Source of the DNA: Poa pratensis
Lineage: Eukaryota > Streptophyta > Magnoliopsida > Poales > Poaceae
Assembly (NCBI GenBank): GCA_947311845.1
Contig: CAMZMU010000012.1
Span: 1,182,031-1,246,030, forward strand
Direction of reading: 5' to 3'
Length of the DNA: 64,000 nucleotides
Of the stretch, positions 44,741 to 55,976 are shown in pieces (the stretch's first letter is position 1; each line of letters begins with the position of its first letter). The notes under the pieces are model-generated. The model did no database searches. It was not told where the DNA came from and worked only from the letters and a program-made list of their open reading frames with translations. Position numbers and translations under genes: made by a program.

Positions 44741-45122
44741 AAGTCCGGCGTTGAGATGGTCGCTATCTGTTCTAGCAATAGCGCTATCTGTTCTAGCAAT
44801 AGATGCTATTTTTTCGTAGACAACAGCAAAGTCCGGCGTTGAGATGGTCGCTATCTGTTCTAGCAATAGATGCTACTAGAAGGAAAAGGCGCGCGTTGCT
44901 GCGCCCATTTTCTTTTTCCATGGTGAAAAATGTTTTCATGATCTCGCTGGTTCCTTGCATCTCTATTTACGCCTTGGCTGAGCTCAGTTTTTGTTCACTA
45001 CACCACGGGTGGGCTACTCGTTTACCCTGAAGCAGACCTACCCTGAAGCAGACCAACATCACTCCACCACGGGTGGGCCACTCGTTTACCCTGAAGCAGA
45101 CCTACCCTGAAGCAGACCAACA
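44741..45122. repeat. Short tandem duplications
   Basis: The segment gtccggcgttgagatggtcg plus ctatctgttctagcaatag occurs at about 44741-44800 and 44831-44872. A 64-bp unit starting caccacgggtgggc is duplicated at 45001 and 45065, each containing two accctgaagcagacc words. Confidence 0.8.
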
Positions 45123-45264
45123 CTTCGTCTCGCTTTGGGGTGTCGGCCGTCATCCTTATGGACGATGTCTACCATGCTCTCCGTACCTCAAGGTGAATGG
45201 TGTCGTTTCAAGGTGAAAGTCCCTCTCCTGGATCTTGCAACACCGGAAAAACCATGATGTGCGC

Positions 45265-46886
45265 TGGTGGCTCTAGGTTAATAGTGCCAGAAACAATTGC
45301 TTGTACGTCACACGTCAGTTGGGAACCCCAAGAGGAAGGTATGATGAGTGCAGCAGTAAGTTTTCCCTCAGTATGAAACCAAGGTTTAATCGGACCAGTA
45401 GGAAAACGAGGTTTGCTTCGAAGGTGTTGGTGGAGGAGTGTAGTGCGGCGCAACACCAGGGATTCCGGTGCCAACGTGGAACCTGCACAACACAATCAAA
45501 CTACTTTGCCCCAACTTAACAGTGAGGTTGTCAATCTCACCGGCTTGCTGAAAACAAAGGGTTAAACGTATCGAATGGAAATGATGTTTGTTTGCATAAA
45601 ACAGTAGAGAACAATGATTGCAGTAGATTGTATTTCAGATGTAAAAGAATGGACCGGGGTCCACAGTTCACTAGTGGTGTCTCTCCAATAAGATAACTAA
45701 CATGCTGGGTAAACAAATTACAGCTGGGCAATTGACAATTGATAAGTGCATATAACATGCATGTGTGAGCTGTGGTGTCTACTATGAGATTCATTTGGGC
45801 ATTACGACAAAGTACATAGACCGCTATCCAGCATGCATCTATGCCTAAATAGTCCACTTTCCGGTTAACATCCGTACCCCTTCCAGTATTAAGTTGCAAG
45901 CAACAGACAATTGCATTAAGTAATGTGCGTAATGTAAACAATACATTCATCCTTGAATAAAGCATTGCTGTTTTACCCCTAGTGGCAACAACACATCTAC
46001 AACCTTAGAACTTGCTGTCACTATCCCAGGTTAAATAGAGGTTGAACCCAACTATCATGCATAAATACCCCCTCTTGGAGTTACAAGTATTCACGTGGCC
46101 AAGGCTTCAACAAGTAACGGAGAGCATGCAAGATCACAAATGACATAGACATGATAATATAATATTCAGCTCCACATAGGTATCAATATAAGTCAGATCC
46201 CAGCAAACACAACATGTAGCATTACAATAAGATGATCTTGATCATGATAGGCAGCTCACAAGATCTAAACATGATGGCACAAGTGGAGAAGACAACCATC
46301 TAGCTACTGCTATGGACCCATAGTCCAAGGATGAACTACTCACGCATCACTCCGGAGGCGGGCATGGCGATGTAGAGCCCTCCGGTGATGATTCCCCTCT
46401 CCGGCAGGGTGCCGGGAAGAGCTTCAGAACCCCCCGAGTTAGGGTTGACGACGGCGGCGGCAGCGAATATGTTCTGGATGAAAGGCTCGGTGTTTTAGGG
46501 TTTTCGCGTCTCGGGGAATAAATAGGCGAAGGGGCGATGTCGGCGGACCCCCGAGGGGCCCAAACCACCAGGCGCGGCTGGGCCCACTGCCGCGCCTGGT
46601 GGTTTGGCCACCTCGTGGCTCTCTTCGTCTCTCCTTCGGACTCCGTGTACGTGCTGGAAAAATAGGGACCTGGCCTTTTGTTTCGTGCAATTCCGAGAAT
46701 ATTTCCAGAAGTAACTTTCTGAAACCAAAAACAGCAGAAAACAGGGAACTGGCACTGTGGCATCTTGTTAATAGGTTAGTCCCAGAAAATGCATAAAAGT
46801 GATACGAAGTGTATATAAAACATGTAGCAAATGGTATAATATAAGCATGGAACAGCAGAAATTATGGATACGTTGGAGACGTATCA
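45265..46886 (-). repeat. LTR (left; 3' LTR in element orientation)
   Basis: 1622 bp, near-identical to 51898-53526. Contains an 18-bp perfect hairpin at 46561-46606 and a minus-strand TATA-like CTATTTATTCC near 46518. Confidence 0.93.
46561..46606. repeat. Perfect 18-bp inverted repeat in LTR
   Basis: CAAACCACCAGGCGCGGC (46561-46578) and its exact reverse complement (46589-46606) surround the loop tgggcccact. The other LTR has a slightly imperfect version with tcc and ag/gt insertions (53196-53248). Confidence 0.9.
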
Positions 46887-46905
46887 AGCATCCCCAAGCT
46901 TAGTT
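46887..46905 (-). other. Polypurine tract
   Basis: On the minus strand AAGCTTGGGGATGCT directly precedes the LTR start TGATACG. Confidence 0.7.
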
Positions 46906-49541
46906 CTACTCGTCCTCGAGTAGGTAAAACGATAACAACAAATAATTTCTGAGGAGACATGCTTTCACACAATCTTGATCAATATATTGCAAGGCTCATG
47001 TCATGAATGAAGTGACTCAAAGCAATGATCTATAGTTTGCTAACAAATAGATAAAGAGTAAACAATGAATCATATAAGCAAAAACTTTTCATGAATAGTA
47101 CTTTCAAGACAAGTATCAAAAGTTTTGCATAAGAGGTAACTCATAAAGCAATAGATTCAAAGTAAAAGGCATTGAAGCAACACAAAGGATGATTAAGTTT
47201 CAGCATTTGCTTTCAACTTGTAACATGTATATCTCATGGATAGTTGTCAACATAAAGCAATATAACAAGTGCAATAAGTAAATATGTAAGAATCAATGCA
47301 CACAAAGTTGACACAAGTGTTTGCTTCTAAGATAGAAAGGAGTAGGTAAACTGACTCAACATAAAGTAAAAGATAGGCCCTTCGCAGAGGGAAGCAGGGA
47401 TTAAATCATGTGCTAGAGCTTTTTAAGTTTTCGAAAGCATATAGAGAGCACAAAATAAGTATTTGAGAGGTGTTTGTTGTTGTCAACGAATGGTAGTGGG
47501 CACTCTAACCCCCTTGTCAACCAGACTTTCAAAGAGCGGCTCCCATGAAGGACGTTATTTCTACCAGCAAGGTAGATCATCCCTCTTCTCTTTTGTTTAC
47601 ACATGTATTTTAGTTTCTTTATAGATGACACTCCTCCCAACCTTTTGCTTACACAAGCCATGGCTAACCGAATCCTCGGGTGCCTTCCAACATTCACATA
47701 CCATGGAGGAGTGTCTATTGCAAAATTAAGTTGCTTACTGATAAATCAGGGCAAAACATGTGAAGAGAATTATTAATGAAAGTTGTAATTAATTGGGGCT
47801 GGGCACCCCGTTGCCAGCTCTTTTTGCAAATTATTGGATAAGCGGATGTATATGCCACTAGTCCATTGGTGAAAGTCTGTCAGAAGTAAATGACAAGATT
47901 GAAAGATAAAACACCACATACTTCCTCATGAGCTATAAAACATTGACACAAATAAGGAGTAATAAAGTTTTGAATAGTTTAAAGGTAGCACATGAAATAT
48001 TTACTTGGAATGGCAGGAAATACCACATAGTAGGTAGGTATGGTGGACACAAATGGCATGGGTTTTGGCTCAAGTTTTGGATGCACGAGAAGCATTCCCT
48101 CTCAGTACAGAGTTTAGGCTAGCAAGGTTGTTTGAAGCAAACACAAGTATAAACCGGTACAGCAAGAATCACATAAAAACATATTGCAAGTATTATAAGA
48201 CTCTACACTGTCTTCCTTGTTGCTCAAACATTTTACCAGAAAATATCTAGACCTTAGAGAGAACAAATATGCATCCCAAGTCTCAACAAGCTCTACGGTA
48301 GTTCTCCACTACTAGGCTTTAACTACATGATGCAAGAGCTTAAACATGATCTACTTGAGAGCTCAAAACAATTGCAAAGCATCAAATCAAAACAAGACAA
48401 TGATCTACAAGAATGCATATGTCTTTTCCAATACCAACTACTACATGTAGCATTTTCTTTCTTCCAAACAAACACCAATAATTTATTAAACATAAACTCT
48501 CCAAATGATAATATAATGCAGCAAGAGAGTATTTATAAACAAGTGCTAACAGCTCGAAGAGATGCATGAAAAACAGGAGCTAAAAGCACTGCAGTAGCTA
48601 GTTAAGAATACTCAACAAATATAAGTGAAGAACATGAGTATTCACATGAAAAAGCGGAGCGTGTCTCTCTCCCACACAAGGATTGCTAGGATCCGAATTT
48701 ATTCAAACAAAAACAAAAATAAAAACACACAGACGCTCCAAGTAAAGCGCATAAGATGTGAAAGAATTAAAATATAGTTTCACTAGAGATGACCTGATAA
48801 GTTTGTTGATGAAGAAGGGGATGCCTTGGGCATCCCCAAGCTTAGACGCTTGAGTCTCTCTGAATATGGTTGGGATGAACCACGGGGGCATCCCCAAGCT
48901 TAGGCTTTTCACTCTTCTTGATCACATAATATCACCCTTCTCGCTTGATCCTTGAAAACTTCCTTCACACCAAACTCAAGACAGTTCTCATTAGAGGGTT
49001 AGTGCATAATCAAAAATTCTCATATTCTGTAATGATACAATCAATCCCAAAGCTTCTGGACATTAGCTACAGCCACCAATGCTTTGTGGAGCAAAGAAAT
49101 CCACACAAACACAGTAAAAGAGCGAATGCAAAACAAAAGGCAGAATCTGTCAAAAACAGAACAGTCTGGAATGACGAATTTTTTCGAGGCACTTAAGTTG
49201 CTCAGATGGATCTGGCCTAAAATAATGAAAGTTGCGTACATATCTCAGGAATATGCGTGATTTTTCTCAGAATTTTTTGAATTTTCTACAGGGAGATAAG
49301 CTCAAATCCGTGACAGCTAAAAATCTGTCACTGCGCAGAAATCCAAATCTTGCATCAACTTTCAATATAGAACTTTACTTGGCACAACATTGCGATAAAA
49401 TAAAGATACAAAGGAGTTGCTACAGAAGTAACAAAAATCCTTGACTCAAAGAAAACAAAAATAACAGCAAATAAAAACGATGGGTTGTCTCCCATAAGCG
49501 CTTTTCTTTAACGCCTTTCAGCTAGGCGCAGAAAGTGAAAA
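46906..49541 (-). other. Noncoding interior of the gag-protease-only element
   Basis: About 2.6 kb where the pol domains would lie in an autonomous element. I see only short open frames and none of the usual motifs (YxDD, HHCC, DDE). Two copies of the phrase gcatccccaagctta appear near 48833 and 48889, resembling reiterated polypurine tracts. Confidence 0.6.
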
Positions 49542-51647
49542 TCAAGTGTTGTCAAGAGAAGAAGCATCAACATCATAACTTGCTCTAACAATAGAGTCAA
49601 AAGGTAACTTCATTCTCTTCCTAGGGAAGTGTTCCATACCTTTCTTGAGAGGAAATTGGTACCTTATATTACCTTCTTTCATATCAATGATGGCACCAAC
49701 AGTTCGAAGAAAAGGTCTTCCCAAAACAATAGGACAAGATGCATTGCATTCAATATCCATAACAATAAAATCAACGGGGACAAGGTTATCTTTTACCGTA
49801 ATAAAAACATCATTAACTCGCCCCAAAGGTTTCTTCATAGCATTATCAGCGAGAAAAACATCCAAATAACAATGTTCCAAAGGTGGCAAATCAAGAATAT
49901 CATAAAGCTTCTTGGGCAAAACTGAAACACTTGCACCAAGATCACACAAGGCATTGCAATAAAAATCATTCACCTTTACCTTAATGATGGGTTCCCAACC
50001 ATCTTCTAATTTCCTAGGAATAGAAGCTTTAAGTTTCAACTTCTCCTCCCTAGCTTGCAAAAGAGCATTTGTAATATGCTTTGTAAAAGCCAAATTAATT
50101 GTGCTAGCATTGGGACTTCTAGCTAATTTTTGCAAGAACATAATAACTTCAGAGATGTTACAATCATCAAAATCAAAATCATTATTGTCAATGGTGGTGG
50201 AACCATTGTCTCCAATAGTTTGAAAAATTTCAGCACTTTTATCAGAAAAAGTTTCAGCAGTTTTAGGCAATTTCAAACGCTTAGCAGAAGTAGTAGAGAC
50301 ATTATCAACACCAATAACATTACCATCAATAGTAGGAGGTTTACTAGCATGTGAAACATTAGCATTACTAGTGGTGGTGATAGTACAAACTCTAACTATA
50401 CTATTCTCTTTTTCAAGTTCTTCCTCTTTTTCCCACCTAGCATGCAATTCAGCCAACATCCTAATATTATTATCAATTCGAACTTGGATGGCATTTGCTG
50501 TAGCAAATGACTTAATATCTTTAACTTCATTAGGCATAACTTTCAGTTTTAGAATTTCAACATCATGAGCAAGACTATCAACTTTAGAGACAAGATCATC
50601 AATTTTTTCAAACTTTTCCTCAACAGTTTTATTGAAAGCTTTTTGTGTGCTAATAAATTCTTTAAGCATAGCTTCAAGATCAGAGGACACACTTCTATTG
50701 TTGCTGTAGGAATTACCATAAGAATTACCATAACCATTTGAAGGATAAGGCTTATAATTGTTGCTACCAAAATTATTCCTATAAGCATTGTTGTTGAAGT
50801 TGTTGTTTTTAATGAAGTTTACATCAACATGCTCTTCTTGAGCAACCAATGAAGCTAAAGGAACATTATTAGGATCAACATGAGATCTACCATTCACAAG
50901 CATAGACATAATAGCATCAATCTTATCACTCAAAGAGGAGGTTTCTTCAACAGAATTTACCTTCTTACCTTGAGGAGCTCTTTCGGTGTGCCATTCGGAA
51001 TAGTTGATCATCATATCATCAAGTAGCTTTGTTGCTGCACCTAAAGTGATGGACATAAAGGTTCCTCCAGAGGCTGAATCCAATAAGTTCCTTGAGGAAA
51101 AATTTAATCCTGCATAAAAGGTTTGGATGATCATCCAAGTAGTCAGTCCATGAGTGGGACAATTCTTCACCAAAGATTTCATTCTTTCCCAAGCTTGAGC
51201 AACATGTTCATTATCAAGTTGTTTAAAATTCATAATGCTACTTCTCAAGGATATAATCTTAGCAGGAGGATAATATTTCCCTATGAAAGCATCTTTGCAT
51301 TTTGTCCAAGAATTAATACTATTTCTAGGCAAAGAAAGCAACCATTCTTTAGCTCTTCCTCTCAAGGAGAAAGGAAAAAGTTTCAGTTTTATAATATCCC
51401 CATCCATATCCTTATACTTTTGCATTTCACAAAGTTCAACAAAGTTATTAAGATGGGCAGCAGCATCATCAGTACTAACACCAGAAAATTGCTCTTTCAT
51501 AACAAGATTTAATAGAGCAGGTTTAATTTCATAAAATTCTGCTGTAGAAGCAGGTGGAGCAATAGGAGTGCATATGAAATCATTGTTGTTTGTGCTAGTG
51601 AAGTCACACAACTTAGTGTTCTCAGGAGTATTCATTTTGAAAAACAA
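49542..51647 (-). CDS. Retrotransposon gag-aspartic protease polyprotein, intact
   Basis: A single uninterrupted 701-codon ORF. Gag would build the virus-like particle, and the protease cuts it. The N-terminal third has the retrotransposon gag domain (SLRGRAKEWLLSLPRNSI, AWERMKSLVKNCPTHGL, FYAGLNFSSRNLLDSASGG). Then come an Asn-rich linker with NNFNNNAYRNNFGSNNY and a heptad-like region. A retropepsin-like domain near the end holds CDLGASVSVLP (active-site D at about residue 569, with DLGAS where DTGAS is usual) and SCPIVLGRPFLRTVGA. No zinc knuckle was recognised. The ORF ends without a pol frame. Intactness together with near-identical LTRs argues for recent mobility, using reverse transcriptase and integrase from another element (inference). 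Confidence 0.88.
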   Translation of the reverse strand: MFFKMNTPENTKLCDFTSTNNNDFICTPIAPPASTAEFYEIKPALLNLVMKEQFSGVSTDDAAAHLNNFVELCEMQKYKDMDGDIIKLKLFPFSLRGRAKEWLLSLPRNSINSWTKCKDAFIGKYYPPAKIISLRSSIMNFKQLDNEHVAQAWERMKSLVKNCPTHGLTTWMIIQTFYAGLNFSSRNLLDSASGGTFMSITLGAATKLLDDMMINYSEWHTERAPQGKKVNSVEETSSLSDKIDAIMSMLVNGRSHVDPNNVPLASLVAQEEHVDVNFIKNNNFNNNAYRNNFGSNNYKPYPSNGYGNSYGNSYSNNRSVSSDLEAMLKEFISTQKAFNKTVEEKFEKIDDLVSKVDSLAHDVEILKLKVMPNEVKDIKSFATANAIQVRIDNNIRMLAELHARWEKEEELEKENSIVRVCTITTTSNANVSHASKPPTIDGNVIGVDNVSTTSAKRLKLPKTAETFSDKSAEIFQTIGDNGSTTIDNNDFDFDDCNISEVIMFLQKLARSPNASTINLAFTKHITNALLQAREEKLKLKASIPRKLEDGWEPIIKVKVNDFYCNALCDLGASVSVLPKKLYDILDLPPLEHCYLDVFLADNAMKKPLGRVNDVFITVKDNLVPVDFIVMDIECNASCPIVLGRPFLRTVGAIIDMKEGNIRYQFPLKKGMEHFPRKRMKLPFDSIVRASYDVDASSLDNT

Positions 51648-51869
51648 AATTAAACTGAATTAAACAAGTAACTAATTTTTTTGTGTTTTTGATATAGAGA
51701 AAGCAAACAAAACAAATAAAAATAAACTAAGCAAGACAAGTAACTAATTTTTTTGTGTTTTTGATATAGAGAAAGCAAACAAACAAAATAAAAATAAACT
51801 AAGCAAGACAAATAACAAAGTAAAGAGATTGGGTGTGAGAGACTCCCCTTGCAGAAGCAATTCTGTTTT

Positions 51870-51886
51870 CCCCGGCAACGGCGCCA
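51870..51886 (-). other. Primer-binding site, tRNA-Asp type
   Basis: On the minus strand TGGCGCCGTTGCCGGGG begins 11 bases after the LTR end. It fits the 3' end of plant tRNA-Asp. The spacer is longer than usual. Confidence 0.75.
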
Positions 51887-51897
51887 GAAAACGTTGT

Positions 51898-53526
51898 TGG
51901 TGGCTCTAGGTTAATAGTGCCAGAAACAATTGCTTGTACGTCACACGTCAGTTGGGAACCCCAAGAGGAAGGTATGATGAGTGCAGCAGTAAGTTTTCCC
52001 TCAGTATGAAACCAAGGTTTAATCGGACCAGTAGGAAAACGAGGTTTGCTTCGAAGGTGTTGGTGGAGGAGTGTAGTGCGGCGCAACACCAGGGATTCCG
52101 GTGCCAACGTGGAACCTGCACAGCACAATCAAACTACTTTGCCCCAACTTAACAGTGAGGTTGTCAATCTCACCGGCTTGCTGAAAACAAAGGGTTAAAC
52201 GTATCGAATGGAAAATGATGTTTGTTTGCATAAAACAGTAGAGAACAATGATTGCAGTAGATTGTATTTCAGATGTAAAAGAATGGACCGGGGTCCACAG
52301 TTCACTAGTGGTGTCTCTCCAATAAGATAACTAACATGCTGGGTAAACAAATTACAGCTGGGCAATTGACAATTGATAAGTGCATATAACATGCATGTGT
52401 GAGCTGTGGTGTCTACTATGAGATTCATTTGGGCATTACGACAAAGTACATAGACCGCTATCCAGCATGCATCTATGCCTAAATAGTCCACTTTCCGGTT
52501 AACATCCGTACCCCTTCCAGTATTAAGTTGCAAGCAACAGACAATTGCATTAAGTAATGTGCGTAATGTAAACAATACATTCATCCTTGAATAAAGCATT
52601 GCTGTTTTACCCCTAGTGGCAACAACACATCTACAACCTTAGAACTTGCTGTCACTATCCCAGGTTAAATAGAGGTTGAACCCAACTATCATGCATAAAT
52701 ACCCCTCTTGGAGTTACAAGTATTCACGTGGCCAAGGCTTCAACAAGTAACGGAGAGCATGCAAGATCACAAATGACATAGACATGATAATATAATATTC
52801 AGCTCCACATAGGTATCAATATAAGTCAGATCCCAGCAAACACAACATGTAGCATTACAATAAGATGATCTTGATCATGATAGGCAGCTCACAAGATCTA
52901 AACATGATGGCACAAGTGGAGAAGACAACCATCTAGCTACTGCTATGGACCCATAGTCCAAGGATGAACTACTCACGCATCACTCCGGAGGCGGGCATGG
53001 CGATGTAGAGCCCTCCGGTGATGATTCCCCTCTCCGGCAGGGTGCCGGGAAGAGCTTCAGGAACCCCCCGAGTTAGGGTTGACGACGGCGGCGGCAGCGA
53101 ATATGTTCTGGATGAAAGGCTCGGTGTTTTAGGGTTTTCGCGTCTCGGGGAATAAATAGGCGAAGGGGCGATGTCGGCGGACCCCCGAGGGGCCCAAACC
53201 ACCTCCAGGCGCGGCTGGGCCCACTGCCGCGCCTAGGTGTGGTTTGGCCACCTCCTGGCTCTCTTCGTCTCTCCTTCGGACTCCGTGTACGTGCTGGAAA
53301 AATAGGGACCTGGCCTTTTGTTTCGTGCAATTCCGAGAATATTTCCAGAAGTAACTTTCTGAAACCAAAAACAGCAGAAAACAGGGAACTGGCACTGTGG
53401 CATCTTGTTAATAGGTTAGTCCCAGAAAATGCATAAAAGTGATACGAAGTGTATATAAAACATGTAGCAAATGGTATAATATAAGCATGGAACAACAGAA
53501 ATTATGGATACGTTGGAGACGTATCA
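51898..53526 (-). repeat. LTR (right; 5' LTR in element orientation)
   Basis: 1629 bp, partner of 45265-46886. Confidence 0.93.
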
Positions 53527-53531
53527 TGCGC

Positions 53532-54829
53532 TGACATCCATTGTCTTAGCTATGGATTGCACCTTCTGTCCTGAGAGAAGTAAGGACCTCATGCAGCCGT
53601 TGGGTAAACCATTCTGTAGATCGGTGGTGATGAGATACACTTCGGATATACAAATAGGCATATCAGCCTTAGACAAAAGCCATAGAAAAAAATCAGCAGG
53701 AAAAGTATTAAACAAACATGGAAGAAATGGAAAATATATTTACACACGACAGCGGTAGCTTGATTCTAAAGCAAAGCAGGCGAGGCTTGCAATGGGCTAT
53801 CTGCTTTCCTGGAGGGTGGCCCAGTGACACGATCGCTAAGTTCACTGTTTTGCAATCGATTTTGATAGTCTTTGCACAGTGTACTGCATGGCTCGTGGCT
53901 ATAATGATTACAAACAATGTACATACCATCTTGGCAACTGAGAAAACAAAGCAAACATAATTCAGGACACCGCAATTTATTAAAAAACCTCATTCCATAT
54001 TTACCAATCAAATTCAACATCATTTATCCAAAATATAAATGCCCACTTACACATGTAATCCATTATCTGACTAAAACTGAACTGCAACGCAAGCTTCTCC
54101 AGTCTGCACAGATTCTGAAGCAAAGCATTATCAACAAATTTAACATCTCACATGGAGAATCATGGAATTATGTGCAGGTACCATAATGTTACATATTAAT
54201 TCTCCGCTCAATCTGTACAAAACCTTATTGTACAACAAATTCTTATGCTAAAATATACAGGGATGGACCTAGCTCATTTGTGTCCTATATATTCTATTGA
54301 AATTCACAATTCTTCACTCTATGAATAGAAGGAATTCAGCAATAACGGCTCTTATAGGTTTCATGGTCAAGTCATATCCTTAATTCCTTATACAATACAA
54401 TATACTGACAAAGTATCCATGTTATCAGCAAAGAAATATTACTAATTCATTTAACTGCTAGGAGCGTAAGCAAAGCAGATGTACAACCTATTCAGAAACC
54501 CAAACTGAGAAGATAATTTTATAACCCGGTAGCAGACTGCTCTTTTTAAATGTTGTTGAACAGCCCACGCAGTGCCAAGATATATAAGTTGATGAGTGAA
54601 AGATTCTATGATAAGTAACAACCGCTATTTGGGGAACTTGTTACATCCTAAAAACAACACGATAAGTTAGGAGATAACTGATCATGTTTTTACCATGTAT
54701 GACACCATTTCCACCACCTGTGGTACTGACGGGCAATATACTTTTCTTCAGACCATTTGATTGAACAGTTTGTGTGTGTAAGCTAAAGCAACCCACAACA
54801 GCTTGTCGCACGCCATCTGTCCTTTGCAT
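53532..54829 (-). other. Possible exons of an unidentified minus-strand gene
   Basis: On the minus strand 54829-54694 reads MQRTDGVRQAVVGCF..GGGNGVIHG and then a GT donor. About 53890-53770 reads CKDYQNRLQNSELSDRVTG. About 53720-53532 reads KADMPICISEVYLITTDL and SGQKVQSIAKTMD up to the edge of the LTR element. These look protein-like, but I recognise no family and cannot join them with confidence. If real, the young retrotransposon landed in the last exon or 3' part of this gene. Confidence 0.28.
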
Positions 54830-55460
54830 GGTTAATCGTTGAGTGAAGCGTTATGTAGATCGACATTAGTAAAACACGTTTTACCATACAATAAAGATGA
54901 AAAGCAATGCCCAACAAATGAATACTAACAGCTCATGTCAGCCTAAGACAAAGGCTGCACGCAAGCAGTAATCAATTCTGCTTAGTTTAAATTTACGTGA
55001 TGATCACAAAAGGGTACATTTAGCCTTAACAGTGTTAAGGCTAAATATCTAGCATGGTACCTTATCAGCAGGCCCTTAATGTTACCTAAATTTCATTTCT
55101 TTTCCTCAGTACATGTTATTTTCTTGTTTATGCGGCCAAGTCAATAAAATTAAGTATGACACTTTTAGGGTTATTACAACGGGAACTAACAAAACCCAAA
55201 TTTGAGTCCAAGGCCTAAAAATGCAGCCAGAAGACGACGTGGGGCCACTCCCATGAGCCCAAAAAATGTAAATCCGATCCGCCTTATAGACGTGAAGTAC
55301 TATTTTCCACCGCATACAAGGAGCAAAACAGAAGTAAATCAGCGTAGCACCATTGACAATATCTTCTGAACCTTCGACACTGTCGATGACCATCCAATCC
55401 GAACAAGGACTAGGCACAAGGTGAAGAGGAAAACAGGAAGGGAGGAACGTGAACACACAC
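54830..55460. other. Intergenic DNA with a short perfect inverted repeat
   Basis: TTTAGCCTTAA (55019-55029) and TTAAGGCTAAA (55035-55045) form an 11-bp stem. No gene is recognised. Confidence 0.5.
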
Positions 55461-55732
55461 TAGGGGCCTGTTTGGTTGTTAGCATGAAATTTCGGACTTT
55501 TGCATCTGTGGCTCTGAAAAATGTGGCCTGAGTCATATTATGCAGCTCGTTTGGTTGCCAACAAAGTTCTGGCCAGACCCGTTTGGCTGGGTGCAATTTT
55601 TTTTGACCTTGCTGTTTGGACGGCTGTGTTTGTTTGGCAGCTCCAAATGCATGGTGTTTGGTTGCTAAATAGTGCTAGTTGCAGTTACCACTTCTCACTA
55701 GTGGTGACCTTACCACGTCTAAGTTCATCAGT

Positions 55733-55860
55733 TCTTCACGACATCATAGTTAAACTAGCTACTAGCAAATGGTAGTTCGTCACGACATCATAGTTTACCT
55801 AGCTACTAGCAAATGGTAGTTCATGAGGACATCAAAGTTCACCTCTAGCAAATGGGCATC
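55733..55860 (+). repeat. 44-bp minisatellite inside the Harbinger element
   Basis: The unit cacgacatcatagtt..ctagctactagcaaatggtagttc occurs twice well preserved (from about 55733 and 55777) and once degraded (from about 55821). Confidence 0.85.
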
Positions 55861-55892
55861 ATGCCACTACAATAGCCGAAGGGGAAACTTGT

Positions 55893-55976
55893 TCATCTTC
55901 TTCTTCCTCCTCTTCTTGTTCTTCTTCTTCTTGTTGTTCTTCTTCTTCTTGTTCCTCTTCTTCTCCTTCTTCTTCA
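55893..55976 (+). repeat. CTT-rich microsatellite
   Basis: A cttctt/gttctt run just beyond the transposase stop; on the minus strand it would encode Glu/Gln. Confidence 0.85.

Larger units (their letters stand above)
45265..53526 (-). mobile_element. Young gag-protease-only LTR retrotransposon
   Basis: Two direct LTRs (45265-46886 and 51898-53526) are bounded by a perfect TGCGC duplication (45260-45264, 53527-53531). In minus orientation the element runs TGATACGTCTCC..GAGCCACCA. A tRNA-Asp-type primer-binding site lies beside the right LTR and a polypurine tract beside the left LTR. The 5.0-kb interior encodes one 701-codon gag-protease ORF and no reverse transcriptase, RNase H or integrase. 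By eye the LTRs differ by only about three to five substitutions and a few indels, so insertion is recent. Confidence 0.93.

Noticed and set aside
54041..54186. Plus-strand ORF ending at a possible splice donor
   Set aside because: Composition is not distinct from AT-rich noncoding DNA and no neighbouring exon was found.
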